A stretch of DNA of 64,000 nucleotides from CAWHJN01 sp963829705 (GTDB lineage: Bacteria > Bacteroidota > Rhodothermia > Rhodothermales > BA12): NCBI GenBank assembly GCA_963829705.1, contig CAWHJN010000005.1:868001-932000 (forward strand). The letters are read 5' to 3'. The first letter of the stretch is position 1. Each line of letters begins with the position of its first letter. This document shows, in pieces, positions 35,091 through 44,387 of the stretch. The notes under the pieces are model-generated. The model had not been told where the DNA came from and searched no databases. It saw only the letters and a list, made by a program, of their open reading frames with translations. A program made the position numbers and the translations under genes.

Positions 35091-35621
35091 ATGACACGTC
35101 CTCTCTTTCCCTCTCGTATGCGCCTCTCGTTGTTGCTGCTGATGGTGCTGAGTGCCGGAGCGCTGGCGACCGCACAGGCGCAGGTGTTGACCGATTTCGA
35201 CCGCTCGCGCTTCTCGCCGGGGGGTTACTACAACTACACCGAGACGGGCGACCTCACCGTGCGCGTGCAGGCGTGGGGCAGCGTCCGGTATCCCGGTTTG
35301 CATGAAGTCCCGCGGGAGACGCGCGTGAGCAGGCTGCTCTCGCTCGCCGGTGGCCCCGTTCTTGCGGAGCGTCGCAGGCAGGACGAGCGCACCATCCGCG
35401 TGCGCTTCTACCGCACCGAAACAGACGGGCAGATGAGCCTCGTCTTCGATCAGCAGATGACCAACGACCTTTCCGCGCTCGAACAGGATCCGCTGCTGCA
35501 GGAGGGCGACGTGCTCGTGGTCGATTCGGTCCTCAAAGTCGGCTACACGTGGCGCGACTACCTGCCCATCGCCAGCGTCGCCACGTCGCTGGCCGTGCTC
35601 ATCGTGCAACTCGTCAAGTAA
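35091..35621 (+). CDS. Small SLBB-domain protein linked to polysaccharide export
   Basis: A 176-residue exported protein: N-terminal signal (LSLLLLMVLSAGALATAQAQ), an SLBB-like beta-grasp domain (TVRVQAWGSVRYPGLHEVPRETRVSRLLSLAGG...LLQEGDVLVVDSV) and a C-terminal hydrophobic helix (PIASVATSLAVLIVQLV). There is no polysaccharide-export (Wza) domain and no lipobox, so it is not a full outer-membrane channel. It may be a periplasmic SLBB accessory to wzc. ATG at 35118 is an equally good start and would shorten the leader by nine residues. Confidence 0.78.
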   Translation: MTRPLFPSRMRLSLLLLMVLSAGALATAQAQVLTDFDRSRFSPGGYYNYTETGDLTVRVQAWGSVRYPGLHEVPRETRVSRLLSLAGGPVLAERRRQDERTIRVRFYRTETDGQMSLVFDQQMTNDLSALEQDPLLQEGDVLVVDSVLKVGYTWRDYLPIASVATSLAVLIVQLVK

Positions 35622-35651
35622 TCATCTCCACTTACTCTGTTTTTTGAAAGC

Positions 35652-37016
35652 ATGAACATCGCTGTTGTTGGAACGGGATACGTCGGGCTCGTCTCGGGCA
35701 CTTGCTTCGCCGAAATGGGCAACCAGGTCATCTGCGTCGACATCGACAAGGCCAAGGTCGAGAAGCTGCGTGGCGGCAAAGTGACCATCTACGAACCCGG
35801 TCTGGAAGTCCTCTTCGAGCGCAACCTGCGCGAGGGCCGTCTGCACTTCACGACGGATCTGAGCGAGGCCGTCACGAAAGGCGAGATCATCTTTCTCGCC
35901 CTGCCGACGCCGCCGCAGGAAGACGGCTCCGCCGACCTGTCGTACGTGCTCGGCGTGGGCCGCCAGATCGCCAGGCTGCTCAAAGACGGCGACGTGGGCT
36001 ACCGCGTGCTCGTCAACAAGAGCACCGTGCCCGTCGGCACCGCCGACCGCGTCCGCGAGGCGCTCGAAGCCGAGGGCCTGAAAGCCGGCGAGCACTTTGA
36101 CGTCGTCTCCAACCCCGAATTCCTGCGCGAGGGCGTCGCCGTGGACGACTTCCTCAAGCCCGACCGCGTCGTCATCGGCACGCGCTCCGAGAAGGCGGCG
36201 CAGCTCATGACGCAGCTCTACGAGCCCTTCGTGCGCCAGGGCAACCCCATCTACGTGATGGACGAGTACTCGTCGGAGATGACGAAGTACGCGGCCAACG
36301 CCTTCCTGGCCACCAAGATCACGTTCATGAACGAGATCGCCAACCTGTGCGACAAAGTCGGCGCGAACGTCGACAAGGTGCGCGCGGGCATCGGCAGCGA
36401 CACGCGCATCGGCAAGCAGTTTCTGTACGCCGGCATCGGCTTCGGCGGCTCGTGCTTTCCCAAAGACGTGAGCGCGCTCCTCAAAACGTCGAAGGCCAAC
36501 GACTACCCGTTCCGGCTGCTCGAAGCCGTCCTCGGTGTCAACGACGACCAGCGCCACCTGATGGCGCAGCGCGTCGTCGAGCACTTCGGCGGCTCGCTCG
36601 ACGGCAAGCGCATCGCGCTGTGGGGGCTGGCCTTTAAAGCCAACACCGACGACGTGCGCGAGGCCCCGGCGCACTACATCGCCCGCGACCTCCTCGCCGC
36701 CGGTGCCGAGGTCGTCGCCTTCGACCCCGAGGCGATGGACACCACGCGCGACGTGCTCGGCGACGACATCGTCTATGCCCGCGACGCCTACGAGGCCCTC
36801 AAGCGCGCCGACGCGCTCGTCATCTGCACCGAGTGGAATGAGTTCCGCCGCCCCGACTTCGACCGGATGCGGGCGCTGCTCAACGAGCCGCTCATCTTCG
36901 ACGGCCGCAACCTCTACGACGCCGACCGCGTGGCCGAGAACGGCTTCGAGTATTACAGCATCGGCCGCCCCTTCGTCGCCGCGCAGGACGTCGAAGAAGC
37001 CGAGCCGGTCGCCTGA
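35652..37016 (+). CDS. ugd: UDP-glucose 6-dehydrogenase
   Basis: A 454-residue NAD-dependent enzyme converting UDP-glucose to UDP-glucuronate in two oxidation steps. N-terminal Rossmann motif GTGYVGLVSGTCFAE, substrate segment EFLREGVAVDDF, catalytic Cys in GFGGSCFPKD, helix hinge with AANAFLATKITFMNEIA and the C-terminal LWGLAFKANTDDVREAP. Length is usual for the UgdH/TuaD class. Its product is the substrate of the UDP-xylose synthase gene that follows 83 nt later. Confidence 0.96.
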   Translation: MNIAVVGTGYVGLVSGTCFAEMGNQVICVDIDKAKVEKLRGGKVTIYEPGLEVLFERNLREGRLHFTTDLSEAVTKGEIIFLALPTPPQEDGSADLSYVLGVGRQIARLLKDGDVGYRVLVNKSTVPVGTADRVREALEAEGLKAGEHFDVVSNPEFLREGVAVDDFLKPDRVVIGTRSEKAAQLMTQLYEPFVRQGNPIYVMDEYSSEMTKYAANAFLATKITFMNEIANLCDKVGANVDKVRAGIGSDTRIGKQFLYAGIGFGGSCFPKDVSALLKTSKANDYPFRLLEAVLGVNDDQRHLMAQRVVEHFGGSLDGKRIALWGLAFKANTDDVREAPAHYIARDLLAAGAEVVAFDPEAMDTTRDVLGDDIVYARDAYEALKRADALVICTEWNEFRRPDFDRMRALLNEPLIFDGRNLYDADRVAENGFEYYSIGRPFVAAQDVEEAEPVA

Positions 37017-37032
37017 AAAGAGAGCGTAGAGC

Positions 37033-37084
37033 TTGGAGGTTGGAGGGTTGAAACCCGTCCAGTCTCCAACCTCCAATCTCCAAC
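37033..37084. repeat. Inverted repeat built of TTGGAGG units, copy 1
   Basis: TTGGAGGTTGGAG (37033-37045) is matched by its reverse complement (37064-37076), and a further TCTCCAAC follows. The whole gap between ugd and uxs is made of these units. A 21-nt stretch (37064-37084) recurs exactly after uxs. It could form a hairpin in the mRNA, but no T run follows. Confidence 0.75.
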
Positions 37085-37099
37085 CTCTACTATCCAACC

Positions 37100-38044
37100 A
37101 TGCCACGTACCCTCATCACCGGCGGGGCCGGCTTTCTGGGCTCGCACCTGTGCGAGCGGATGCTCGAAGAAGGCCACGACGTCGTCTGCTTCGACAATTT
37201 CATCACCGGCTCGCCCGACAACGTCGCGCACCTCATCGGCCACCCGCGCTTCCGGCTCGTCGAGCACGACGTGACGGACTACATCTACGTCGAGGGGCCG
37301 CTTGATTACGTGCTGCACTTCGCCAGCCCGGCCTCGCCCATCGACTACCTGAAGTACCCGATTCAGACGCTCAAAGTGGGCGCGCTGGGCACGCACAAGG
37401 CGCTCGGCCTGGCGAAGGCGAAGGGGGCGCGGTTCCTGATCGCGAGCACCAGCGAGACGTACGGCGACCCCGCCATCCACCCGCAGCCCGAGACGTACTG
37501 GGGCAACGTCAACCCCGTCGGCATCCGCGGCGTCTACGACGAGGCCAAGCGCTACGCCGAGGCGATGACGATGGCGTACCACCGCTACCACGGCGTCGAG
37601 ACGCGCATCGTCCGCATCTTCAACACGTACGGCCCCCGGATGCGGCTCGACGACGGGCGTGCGCTGCCGACGTTCATGGGGCAGGCGCTGCGCGGCGAGC
37701 CCATCACCGTCTTCGGCGACGGAAGCCAGACGCGCTCGTTCTGCTACGTGGACGACCTCGTCGACGGCATCTACCGCTTGCTCCTCAGCGACGAGGTGAT
37801 GCCCGTCAACATCGGCAACCCCGACGAGATCACCATCAAGGAGTTCGCCGAGGAAGTCGTCGAACTCACCGGCAGCCGCTCGACGGTCGCCTACGAACCC
37901 CTCCCCGCCGACGACCCGAAAGTCCGCCAGCCCGACATCACCAAGGCCCGGACCTTGCTGGGCTGGGAGCCGAAGGTAGGGCGCTCGGAGGGGCTCAAAA
38001 AGACGCTTGCGTATTTCCAGCAGCAGATTGCTTTAGAGGTTTGA
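37100..38044 (+). CDS. uxs: UDP-glucuronate decarboxylase (UDP-xylose synthase)
   Basis: A 314-residue extended SDR that oxidises and decarboxylates UDP-glucuronate to UDP-xylose. NAD motif GGAGFLGSHL, substrate loop FASPASPIDYLKYPIQTLK (typical of UXS), STSETYGDP, catalytic YDEAK, and RIFNTYGPRMRLDDGR. It sits directly after ugd, which supplies its substrate, and is bracketed by two copies of a TTGGAGG-type repeat. Confidence 0.95.
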   Translation: MPRTLITGGAGFLGSHLCERMLEEGHDVVCFDNFITGSPDNVAHLIGHPRFRLVEHDVTDYIYVEGPLDYVLHFASPASPIDYLKYPIQTLKVGALGTHKALGLAKAKGARFLIASTSETYGDPAIHPQPETYWGNVNPVGIRGVYDEAKRYAEAMTMAYHRYHGVETRIVRIFNTYGPRMRLDDGRALPTFMGQALRGEPITVFGDGSQTRSFCYVDDLVDGIYRLLLSDEVMPVNIGNPDEITIKEFAEEVVELTGSRSTVAYEPLPADDPKVRQPDITKARTLLGWEPKVGRSEGLKKTLAYFQQQIALEV

Positions 38045-38050
38045 GGGTAG

Positions 38051-38092
38051 AGGTTGGAATGCTTTACAAACCTCCAACCTCCAATCTCCAAC
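38051..38092. repeat. TTGGAGG-type inverted repeat, copy 2
   Basis: AGGTTGGA (38051-38058) faces a 21-nt stretch at 38072-38092 that is identical to 37064-37084. It occupies the gap between uxs and wbpA, so uxs is flanked on both sides by the same repeat. Confidence 0.75.
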
Positions 38093-38126
38093 GAAATAAC
38101 CATTTCCTAGCATCCATCCTACTCAA

Positions 38127-39431
<1,305 letters not shown>

Positions 39432-39456
39432 GGCGTTTTCCGCGCTGGATTTCGTG

Positions 39457-39497
39457 CAGCCCTCGACCGCCCGCCGGTTCGAGGGCTGTACCTTTTT
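39457..39497 (+). terminator. Rho-independent terminator after wbpA
   Basis: A perfect 10-bp stem CAGCCCTCGA (39457-39466) / TCGAGGGCTG (39479-39488) is followed by TACCTTTTT. It splits the locus into transcripts, so rfbB onward needs its own promoter or read-through. Confidence 0.85.
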
Positions 39498-39538
39498 AGC
39501 GCGCTATCCTGCGAGACGCTTCCACCTTTCGGTTTGCC

Positions 39539-40600
39539 ATGTCCCTTCAAAAAACCCTGTTCGTCACCGGCGGTGCGGGCTTCATCGGCTCGGCGCTCGT
39601 CCGCCACCTCATCGGCGAGACGGCCTACCGCGTCGTCAACATCGACAAGCTCACCTACGCCGGGCACCTGGCCAACGTGGCGACGGTGAGCGGCAGCGAC
39701 CGCTACGCCTTCGAGCAGGTCGACATCTGCGACGCGGCTGAAATCGCCCGGCTCTTCGAGACGTACCGCCCGGCAGGCGTGCTCCACCTGGCCGCCGAGA
39801 GCCACGTCGACCGCTCCATCGACGGCCCGCGGCGTTTGTCGAGACCAACATCGTCGGCACGTACACGCTGCTCGCGAAGGCACTCGACTACTGGCGCACG
39901 CTGGACGACGAGGCACGGGCAGCGTTTCGCTTTCTGCACGTCTCCACCGATGAGGTCTACGGCACACTGGGCGCGGGCGACCTCTTTCACCGAGGAGACA
40001 CCCTACGCGCCCAACTCGCCGTACTCGGCCACGAAAGCCGCCAGCGACCACCTCGTGCGCGCGTGGCACCACACGTATGGGCTGCCCGTGGTGACGACGA
40101 ACTGCTCCAACAACTACGGCCCCTACCAGTATCCCGAGAAGCTCATCCCCGTCGTGATCCAGAAGGCGGTTGCCGGGCAGCCGATCCCGGTCTACGGCAA
40201 AGGGGCCAACGTGCGCGACTGGCTCTACGTGGACGACCACGCACGCGCGCTCGTCACGGCGTTTGAAAAAGGCGCGCCGGGGGAGACGTACAACGTGGGC
40301 GGCCACAACGAAAAGACGAACCTCGATGTCGTGCAGACGATTTGCAGGCTCCTGGACGAAAAGCATCCTGCGCGCGCGCCGCACGAACGCCTCATCACGT
40401 TCGTCACCGACCGCCCCGGCCACGACTTCCGCTACGCCATCGACGCCTCGAAGATCGAGCGCGACCTGGGCTGGACGCCGCGCGAGACGTTCGAGACAGG
40501 GCTGGCGAAGACGGTGGAGTGGTACCTTGATCATCAGGAGTGGATCGAGCAGGTGACCGCCGACCGGTACGCCCTCGAGCGCCTCGGCACCACGAGTTGA
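39539..40600 (+). CDS. rfbB: dTDP-glucose 4,6-dehydratase (two compensating indels)
   Basis: A 353-residue SDR that makes dTDP-4-keto-6-deoxyglucose. Seen intact: GGAGFIGSALVRHL, AAESHVDRSIDGP, then YSATKAASDHLVRAWHHTYGLP with the Tyr/Lys pair, NCSNNYGPYQYPEKLIP and DRPGHDFRYAID. Between them about 50 residues read as nonsense. A missing G near 39826-39832 and an extra T in TTT at 39985-39987 shift and restore the frame; the alternative frame there reads AFVETNIVGTYTLLAKALDYW and FLHVSTDEVYG, including the catalytic Asp-Glu. The gene is almost certainly intact in the organism. Confidence 0.92.
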   Translation: MSLQKTLFVTGGAGFIGSALVRHLIGETAYRVVNIDKLTYAGHLANVATVSGSDRYAFEQVDICDAAEIARLFETYRPAGVLHLAAESHVDRSIDGPRRLSRPTSSARTRCSRRHSTTGARWTTRHGQRFAFCTSPPMRSTAHWARATSFTEETPYAPNSPYSATKAASDHLVRAWHHTYGLPVVTTNCSNNYGPYQYPEKLIPVVIQKAVAGQPIPVYGKGANVRDWLYVDDHARALVTAFEKGAPGETYNVGGHNEKTNLDVVQTICRLLDEKHPARAPHERLITFVTDRPGHDFRYAIDASKIERDLGWTPRETFETGLAKTVEWYLDHQEWIEQVTADRYALERLGTTS

Positions 40601-40652
40601 CCTGCCTGCAACGCGCGCTCCCGTCATCTTCCCCTATCACCCCTTACGCGCT

Positions 40653-41531
40653 TTGAAAGGTATCATCCTCGCGGGCGGTTCGGGCACGCGGCTGTATCCC
40701 ATCACGCGCGGCGTGAGCAAGCAGCTGTTGCCCGTCTACGACAAGCCGATGATCTACTACCCGCTGACGACGCTCATGCTGGCGGGGATTCGGGACATCC
40801 TCGTCATCTCGACGCCGGAGGATCTGCCGCGCTTCCGGGCGCTGCTGGGCGACGGGTCGGACTGGGGGCTGGCCCTCTCGTACGCCGAGCAGCCGAGCCC
40901 CGATGGGCTGGCGCAGGCCTTCGTGATCGGGCGCGACTTCGTGGGCGGCGACCGCGTGGCGCTGGTGCTGGGCGACAACCTGTTTTACGGCCACGGACTG
41001 CCCGAACTGCTCAAAAAAGCCACCGGGCGCGAGAAAGGCGCGACGGTGTTCGGCTACTACGTGCGCGACCCCGAGCGCTACGGCGTCGTCGGCTTTGACG
41101 CGGTGGGGCGGGTGACATCGATCGAAGAGAAGCCGGACGCGCCCGCGTCCAACTACGCCGTCATGGGGTTGTATTTCTACGACAACGACGTGCTCGGCAT
41201 CGCGGCGGACCTGAAGCCGTCGGCGCGGGGCGAGTACGAGATCACCGACGTCAACAAGGTGTACCTCGAACGCGGCGATCTGCACGTAGAGTTGATGGGT
41301 CGCGGCTTCGCGTGGCTCGACACCGGCACGCACGAGAGCCTGTTGCAGGCAGGCCAGTTTGTGGAGACCATCGAGGCGCGGCAGGGGCTCAAGATCGCCT
41401 GCCCCGAGGAGATCGCCTTCCGGCAGGGCTGGATCGACGCGGGCACGCTCGAAAAGCTCTGCGGAGCGCTGGGCAAAAGCCAGTACGGCGCGTACCTCCG
41501 CGCCTTGTTGCACAACGATCTGCCCGTCTGA
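40653..41531 (+). CDS. rfbA: Glucose-1-phosphate thymidylyltransferase
   Basis: A 292-residue nucleotidyltransferase joining dTTP and glucose-1-phosphate. N-terminal signature GIILAGGSGTRLYPITRGVSKQ, YDKPMIYYPLTTLM, DNLFYGHG, EEKPDAPASNYAVMGLYFY and the GRGFAWLDTGTHESLLQA loop are all present. It begins at TTG (40653): no ATG or GTG lies closer, and KGIILAGG is the normal N-terminus. It lies between rfbB and rfbC. Confidence 0.96.
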   Translation: MKGIILAGGSGTRLYPITRGVSKQLLPVYDKPMIYYPLTTLMLAGIRDILVISTPEDLPRFRALLGDGSDWGLALSYAEQPSPDGLAQAFVIGRDFVGGDRVALVLGDNLFYGHGLPELLKKATGREKGATVFGYYVRDPERYGVVGFDAVGRVTSIEEKPDAPASNYAVMGLYFYDNDVLGIAADLKPSARGEYEITDVNKVYLERGDLHVELMGRGFAWLDTGTHESLLQAGQFVETIEARQGLKIACPEEIAFRQGWIDAGTLEKLCGALGKSQYGAYLRALLHNDLPV

Positions 41532-41533
41532 TA

Positions 41534-42082
41534 ATGACACTCCACGAGACTTCTCTGCCCGGCGTGCTGCTCGTCGAGACGCGCGTGTTCGGCGATGCGC
41601 GCGGGCGCTTTCAGGAGACGTACAACGCCCGGCGCTATGCCGAGGCCGGGCTGGACGCGGTGTTCGTGCAGGACAACGTCTCCGTCTCCGAAAAGGGCGT
41701 GCTGCGCGGGCTGCACCTGCAAAATCCGCGTGGGCAGGGCAAGCTCGTGAGCGTGCTGCACGGCAGCGTCTACGACGTAGCCGTGGACGTGCGCCTCGGC
41801 TCGCCGACGTTCGGGCAGCACGTGGGCTGCGAGTTGACAGAGGAGAACGGGCGGCAACTCTACATCCCGCCGGGCTTCGCGCATGGCTTCGTGGTGACGA
41901 GCGCTACGGCGACGTTCCTCTACAAATGCACCGACTACTACGCGCCCGAAGCCGAGCTTTCCGTCCGGTGGGACGACCCTGACCTCGGCATCCGCTGGCC
42001 CGTCGATGCGCCCGTGCTGTCGGAAAAAGATGCCGCCGCGCCGCGCCTGCGTGACGTGCCGGAGAAACGGTTGCCTCGGTGA
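41534..42082 (+). CDS. rfbC: dTDP-4-dehydrorhamnose 3,5-epimerase
   Basis: A 182-residue cupin epimerase. Active-site elements: FQETYNARRYAEAG, FVQDNVSVSEKGVLRGLHLQ (catalytic His), VDVRLGSPTFGQ, LYIPPGFAHGF and the YKCTDYYAPEAE loop (Tyr). The start overlaps the end of the rfbA region by 2-3 nt spacing (ATG 41534). No rfbD (reductase) gene follows in the window, so the final deoxysugar may be made with an rfbD elsewhere or be a different product. Confidence 0.95.
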   Translation: MTLHETSLPGVLLVETRVFGDARGRFQETYNARRYAEAGLDAVFVQDNVSVSEKGVLRGLHLQNPRGQGKLVSVLHGSVYDVAVDVRLGSPTFGQHVGCELTEENGRQLYIPPGFAHGFVVTSATATFLYKCTDYYAPEAELSVRWDDPDLGIRWPVDAPVLSEKDAAAPRLRDVPEKRLPR

Positions 42083-42391
42083 CGGTTGAGTTGGTTGATG
42101 GGCGTACGCTGCACGCCCTTGTAGTTGGTGATTTGTGGAAATCGTGGCAGTGGCTGCATCTCCACGACCGGCAGCCTGCCCCGCTTGCGGAGAGGCGCAG
42201 CCGAACGGAACCACCAACGACCAGCAGTATGGAGGCCGTCTCAAGACTTGTTGAACATCTGCCGTCTTCCCGACGCTGGACGTACCTTTCCCGCCACCGG
42301 CACCTTTTTTGGGTAGGCCCGGTGCATTGCGCGTACTGATCGCGGAGACGTGACCGCCGGGATGCTCGCGCGCCCCTTACCCCTTTTTTGA
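42083..42391. other. Intergenic region between rfbC and wbpB
   Basis: 309 nt. An 86-codon open frame begins at GTG 42079, overlapping the rfbC stop, but its Trp/Arg/His-rich product resembles no family I know and no motif is visible; I judge it probably non-coding. The tail holds an inverted repeat CACCGG...CCGGTG around a T6 run (about 42294-42326). No rfbD remnant was recognised. Confidence 0.5.
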
Positions 42392-43351
42392 ATGCCCAAC
42401 TTTGCCCTGACCGGCCTCGCAGGCTACATCGCCCCGCGCCACCTGCAGGCGATCCGCGACACCGGCAGCACGCTCGTCGCCGCCATCGACCCGCACGACT
42501 CCGTCGGCATCGTGGACAGCTACTTTCCCGACGCGGCCTTTTTCACCGAGTACGAGCGCTTCGACCGGCACCTCGAAAAGCTCTACCGGGGCTCCGAGCG
42601 GGATCGCGTCGAGTACGTGAGCGTCTGCTCGCCCAACCACCTCCACGACGCCCACATCCGCACTGCGCTGCGTGTGGACGCGCACGCGCTCTGCGAGAAG
42701 CCGCTCGTGCTCAACCCGTGGAACCTCGACCTGCTCGAAGAACTCGAGGGCGAGAGCCAGGGCAAGGTCCACACGATCCTCCAGCTGCGCGTCCATCCCG
42801 CCCTCGTGGCGCTGCGCGACAAGTTGCAGACCGAGACCGACCGGCGGCACAAGGTGCGGCTGACGTACATCACGAGCCGGGGCAAATGGTACGGCTACTC
42901 GTGGAAAGGCGACGCGGCCAAGTCCGGCGGCGTGGCCACCAACATCGGCGTCCACTTTTTCGATCTGCTGATGTGGCTCTTCGGCGAGGCCGAGCACAGC
43001 GAGGTGCACGTGGCCGAGGCCGAGAAGATGGGCGGCGCGCTGACGCTGCCGGGCGCAGACGTGGAGTGGTACCTGTCGCTCGACGCCACGGAGCTTCCCG
43101 CGAGCGTGCAGGGCCAGCAGCCCACGTACCGCTCCATCACCGTCGACGGCGAGGAGATCGAGTTCAGCGGCGGCTTCCGCGACCTGCACACGCGCGTCTA
43201 CGAGGAAACCCTCGCCGGGCGCGGCTTCCGCATCGCCGACGCGCGCCCCGCCATCGAACTCGTCTACGGCCTGCGCCACGCCGCGCCCACGCGCCCCTCG
43301 GGCGACGCCCATCCCATGGTGGAACGGCTGCTGACCTCGACTGCCCGATGA
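42392..43351 (+). CDS. wbpB: UDP-2-acetamido-2-deoxyglucuronate 3-dehydrogenase (WbpB type, Gfo/Idh/MocA)
   Basis: A 319-residue oxidoreductase: N-terminal Rossmann fold (FALTGLAGYIAPRHLQAI), YVSVCSPNHLHDAHIRTAL, catalytic Lys in CEKPLVLNPW and the C-terminal substrate domain (KWYGYSWKGDAAKSGGVATNIGVHFFDLLMW). The GYIAPRHLQAI and GVATNIGVHFFD forms are those of WbpB/WlbA, which oxidise C3 of UDP-GlcNAcA before transamination by WbpE. Its stop overlaps the wbpD start (ATGA). Confidence 0.92.
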   Translation: MPNFALTGLAGYIAPRHLQAIRDTGSTLVAAIDPHDSVGIVDSYFPDAAFFTEYERFDRHLEKLYRGSERDRVEYVSVCSPNHLHDAHIRTALRVDAHALCEKPLVLNPWNLDLLEELEGESQGKVHTILQLRVHPALVALRDKLQTETDRRHKVRLTYITSRGKWYGYSWKGDAAKSGGVATNIGVHFFDLLMWLFGEAEHSEVHVAEAEKMGGALTLPGADVEWYLSLDATELPASVQGQQPTYRSITVDGEEIEFSGGFRDLHTRVYEETLAGRGFRIADARPAIELVYGLRHAAPTRPSGDAHPMVERLLTSTAR

Positions 43352-44016
43352 GCGCCGACCGCATCCGCACGCTGCCCGGCGTGACGATCCACGAGAGCGC
43401 CTACGTGGACGCGCCGTGTACCATCGGCGAGGGCAGCAAAATCTGGCACTTCGCCCACGTCTCGTCGGGCGCGACGCTCGGCAAAGGCTGCGTGATCGGG
43501 CAGAACGTGTTCGTCGGCGGCGGCGTGACGCTCGGCGACAACGTCAAAGTCCAGAACAACGTGGCCATCTACACGGGCTGCGAGGTCGAGGACGACGTGT
43601 TCCTCGGGCCGAGTTGCGTGCTCACCAACGTCACCAACCCGCGCAGCCAGGTGGTGCGGCAGTCGCTCTACGAGACGACCCGCTTCCGGCGTGGTGCGAG
43701 CGTCGGGGCCAACGCCACCATCGTGTGCGGCATCACGCTGGGCCGCTACTGCTTTATCGCCGCGGGCACCGTGGTGACGAAAGACGTGCCCGACTACGCC
43801 CTCGTCGTCGGCAACCCCGGGCGGCAGCAGGGCTGGATGAGCCGCCACGGCCACCGCCTGCACCTCGGCGACGACGGCGAGGCGACGTGCCCGGAGTCCG
43901 GCTTCCGCTACCGATTGAAGGGCGGCACGCTCCGCTGCCTCGACCTCGACGAGGACGCACCCCTGCCCGCCGACCTCACGCGCGGCGAGAAGACGTACGA
44001 CGAGTTCAAGCGATAA
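43348..44016 (+). CDS. wbpD: UDP-2-acetamido-3-amino-glucuronate N-acetyltransferase (WbpD type)
   Basis: A 222-residue left-handed beta-helix acetyltransferase. Hexapeptide repeats run from IHESAYVDAPCTIGEGSKIWHFAHV through IGQNVFVGGGVTLGDNVKVQNNVAIY to VGANATIVCGITLGRYCFIAAGTVV. The tail HRLHLGDDGEATCPESGFRYRL has the Cys-containing C-terminal extension typical of WbpD/WlbB. It acetylates the 3-amino group of the WbpB/WbpE product. The GIY-YIG element begins 20 nt after its stop and separates it from wbpE. Confidence 0.93.
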   Translation: MSADRIRTLPGVTIHESAYVDAPCTIGEGSKIWHFAHVSSGATLGKGCVIGQNVFVGGGVTLGDNVKVQNNVAIYTGCEVEDDVFLGPSCVLTNVTNPRSQVVRQSLYETTRFRRGASVGANATIVCGITLGRYCFIAAGTVVTKDVPDYALVVGNPGRQQGWMSRHGHRLHLGDDGEATCPESGFRYRLKGGTLRCLDLDEDAPLPADLTRGEKTYDEFKR

Positions 44017-44036
44017 CCTCCTTTTTCAGTTTGCCA

Positions 44037-44066
44037 GTCATCCCCGCGAAGGCGGGGATCCATGCA
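44037..44066 (+). repeat. Left terminal inverted repeat of the GIY-YIG element
   Basis: Begins GTCATCCCCGCGAAGG and ends ATCCATGCA. It is perfectly complementary to 44359-44388, with an internal 6-bp hairpin. Confidence 0.92.
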
Positions 44067-44387
44067 ATGCCGAAACCCGGCACCGTTTACATCCTCGCCA
44101 GCAAACGCAACGGAACACTGTATATCGGTGTCACCAGCGATTTCGTGAAGCGCATCTGGGAGCACCGGAATGACCTTATCGATGGCTTTACGAAACAGCA
44201 CCACGTACATCGGCTCGTGTACTTCGAACACCACGAAGACATCCGTGACGCCATCATTCGGGAGAAGCAGATCAAGCGTTGGAATCGCGCGTGGAAAATC
44301 CGTCTGATCGAAGAAAACAACCTGCGGTGGGACGATCTGTATGAGCAGGTATCGCCGCTGCATGGATCCCCGCCTTCGCGGGGATGA
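44067..44387 (+). CDS. GIY-YIG family endonuclease of a repeat-bounded element
   Basis: A 106-residue single-domain GIY-YIG nuclease. Motif 1 is TVYILASKRNGTLYIGVTSD (GIY as VYI...LYIG), followed by the catalytic Arg in FVKRIWEHR, His/Tyr in HRLVYFEHHED and the acidic/Lys segment AIIREKQIKRWNRAWKIRLI with the metal-binding Glu. It belongs to the UPF0213/URI-like small nuclease class. The C-terminal HGSPPSRG is encoded by the right inverted repeat, so the protein end and DNA end are the same sequence. There is no DNA-binding fusion domain. A role in mobilising or copying its flanking repeats is an inference. Confidence 0.93.
   Translation: MPKPGTVYILASKRNGTLYIGVTSDFVKRIWEHRNDLIDGFTKQHHVHRLVYFEHHEDIRDAIIREKQIKRWNRAWKIRLIEENNLRWDDLYEQVSPLHGSPPSRG

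Noticed and set aside
39826..39987. Programmed frameshifting in rfbB
   Set aside because: There are two opposite indels about 155 nt apart, no slippery heptamer with a downstream structure, and similar indels in unrelated genes. Read error is simpler.
42079..42339. 86-codon ORF overlapping the rfbC stop
   Set aside because: The product has odd composition, no motif and no family resemblance; the GTGA overlap alone is not enough in such GC-rich DNA.
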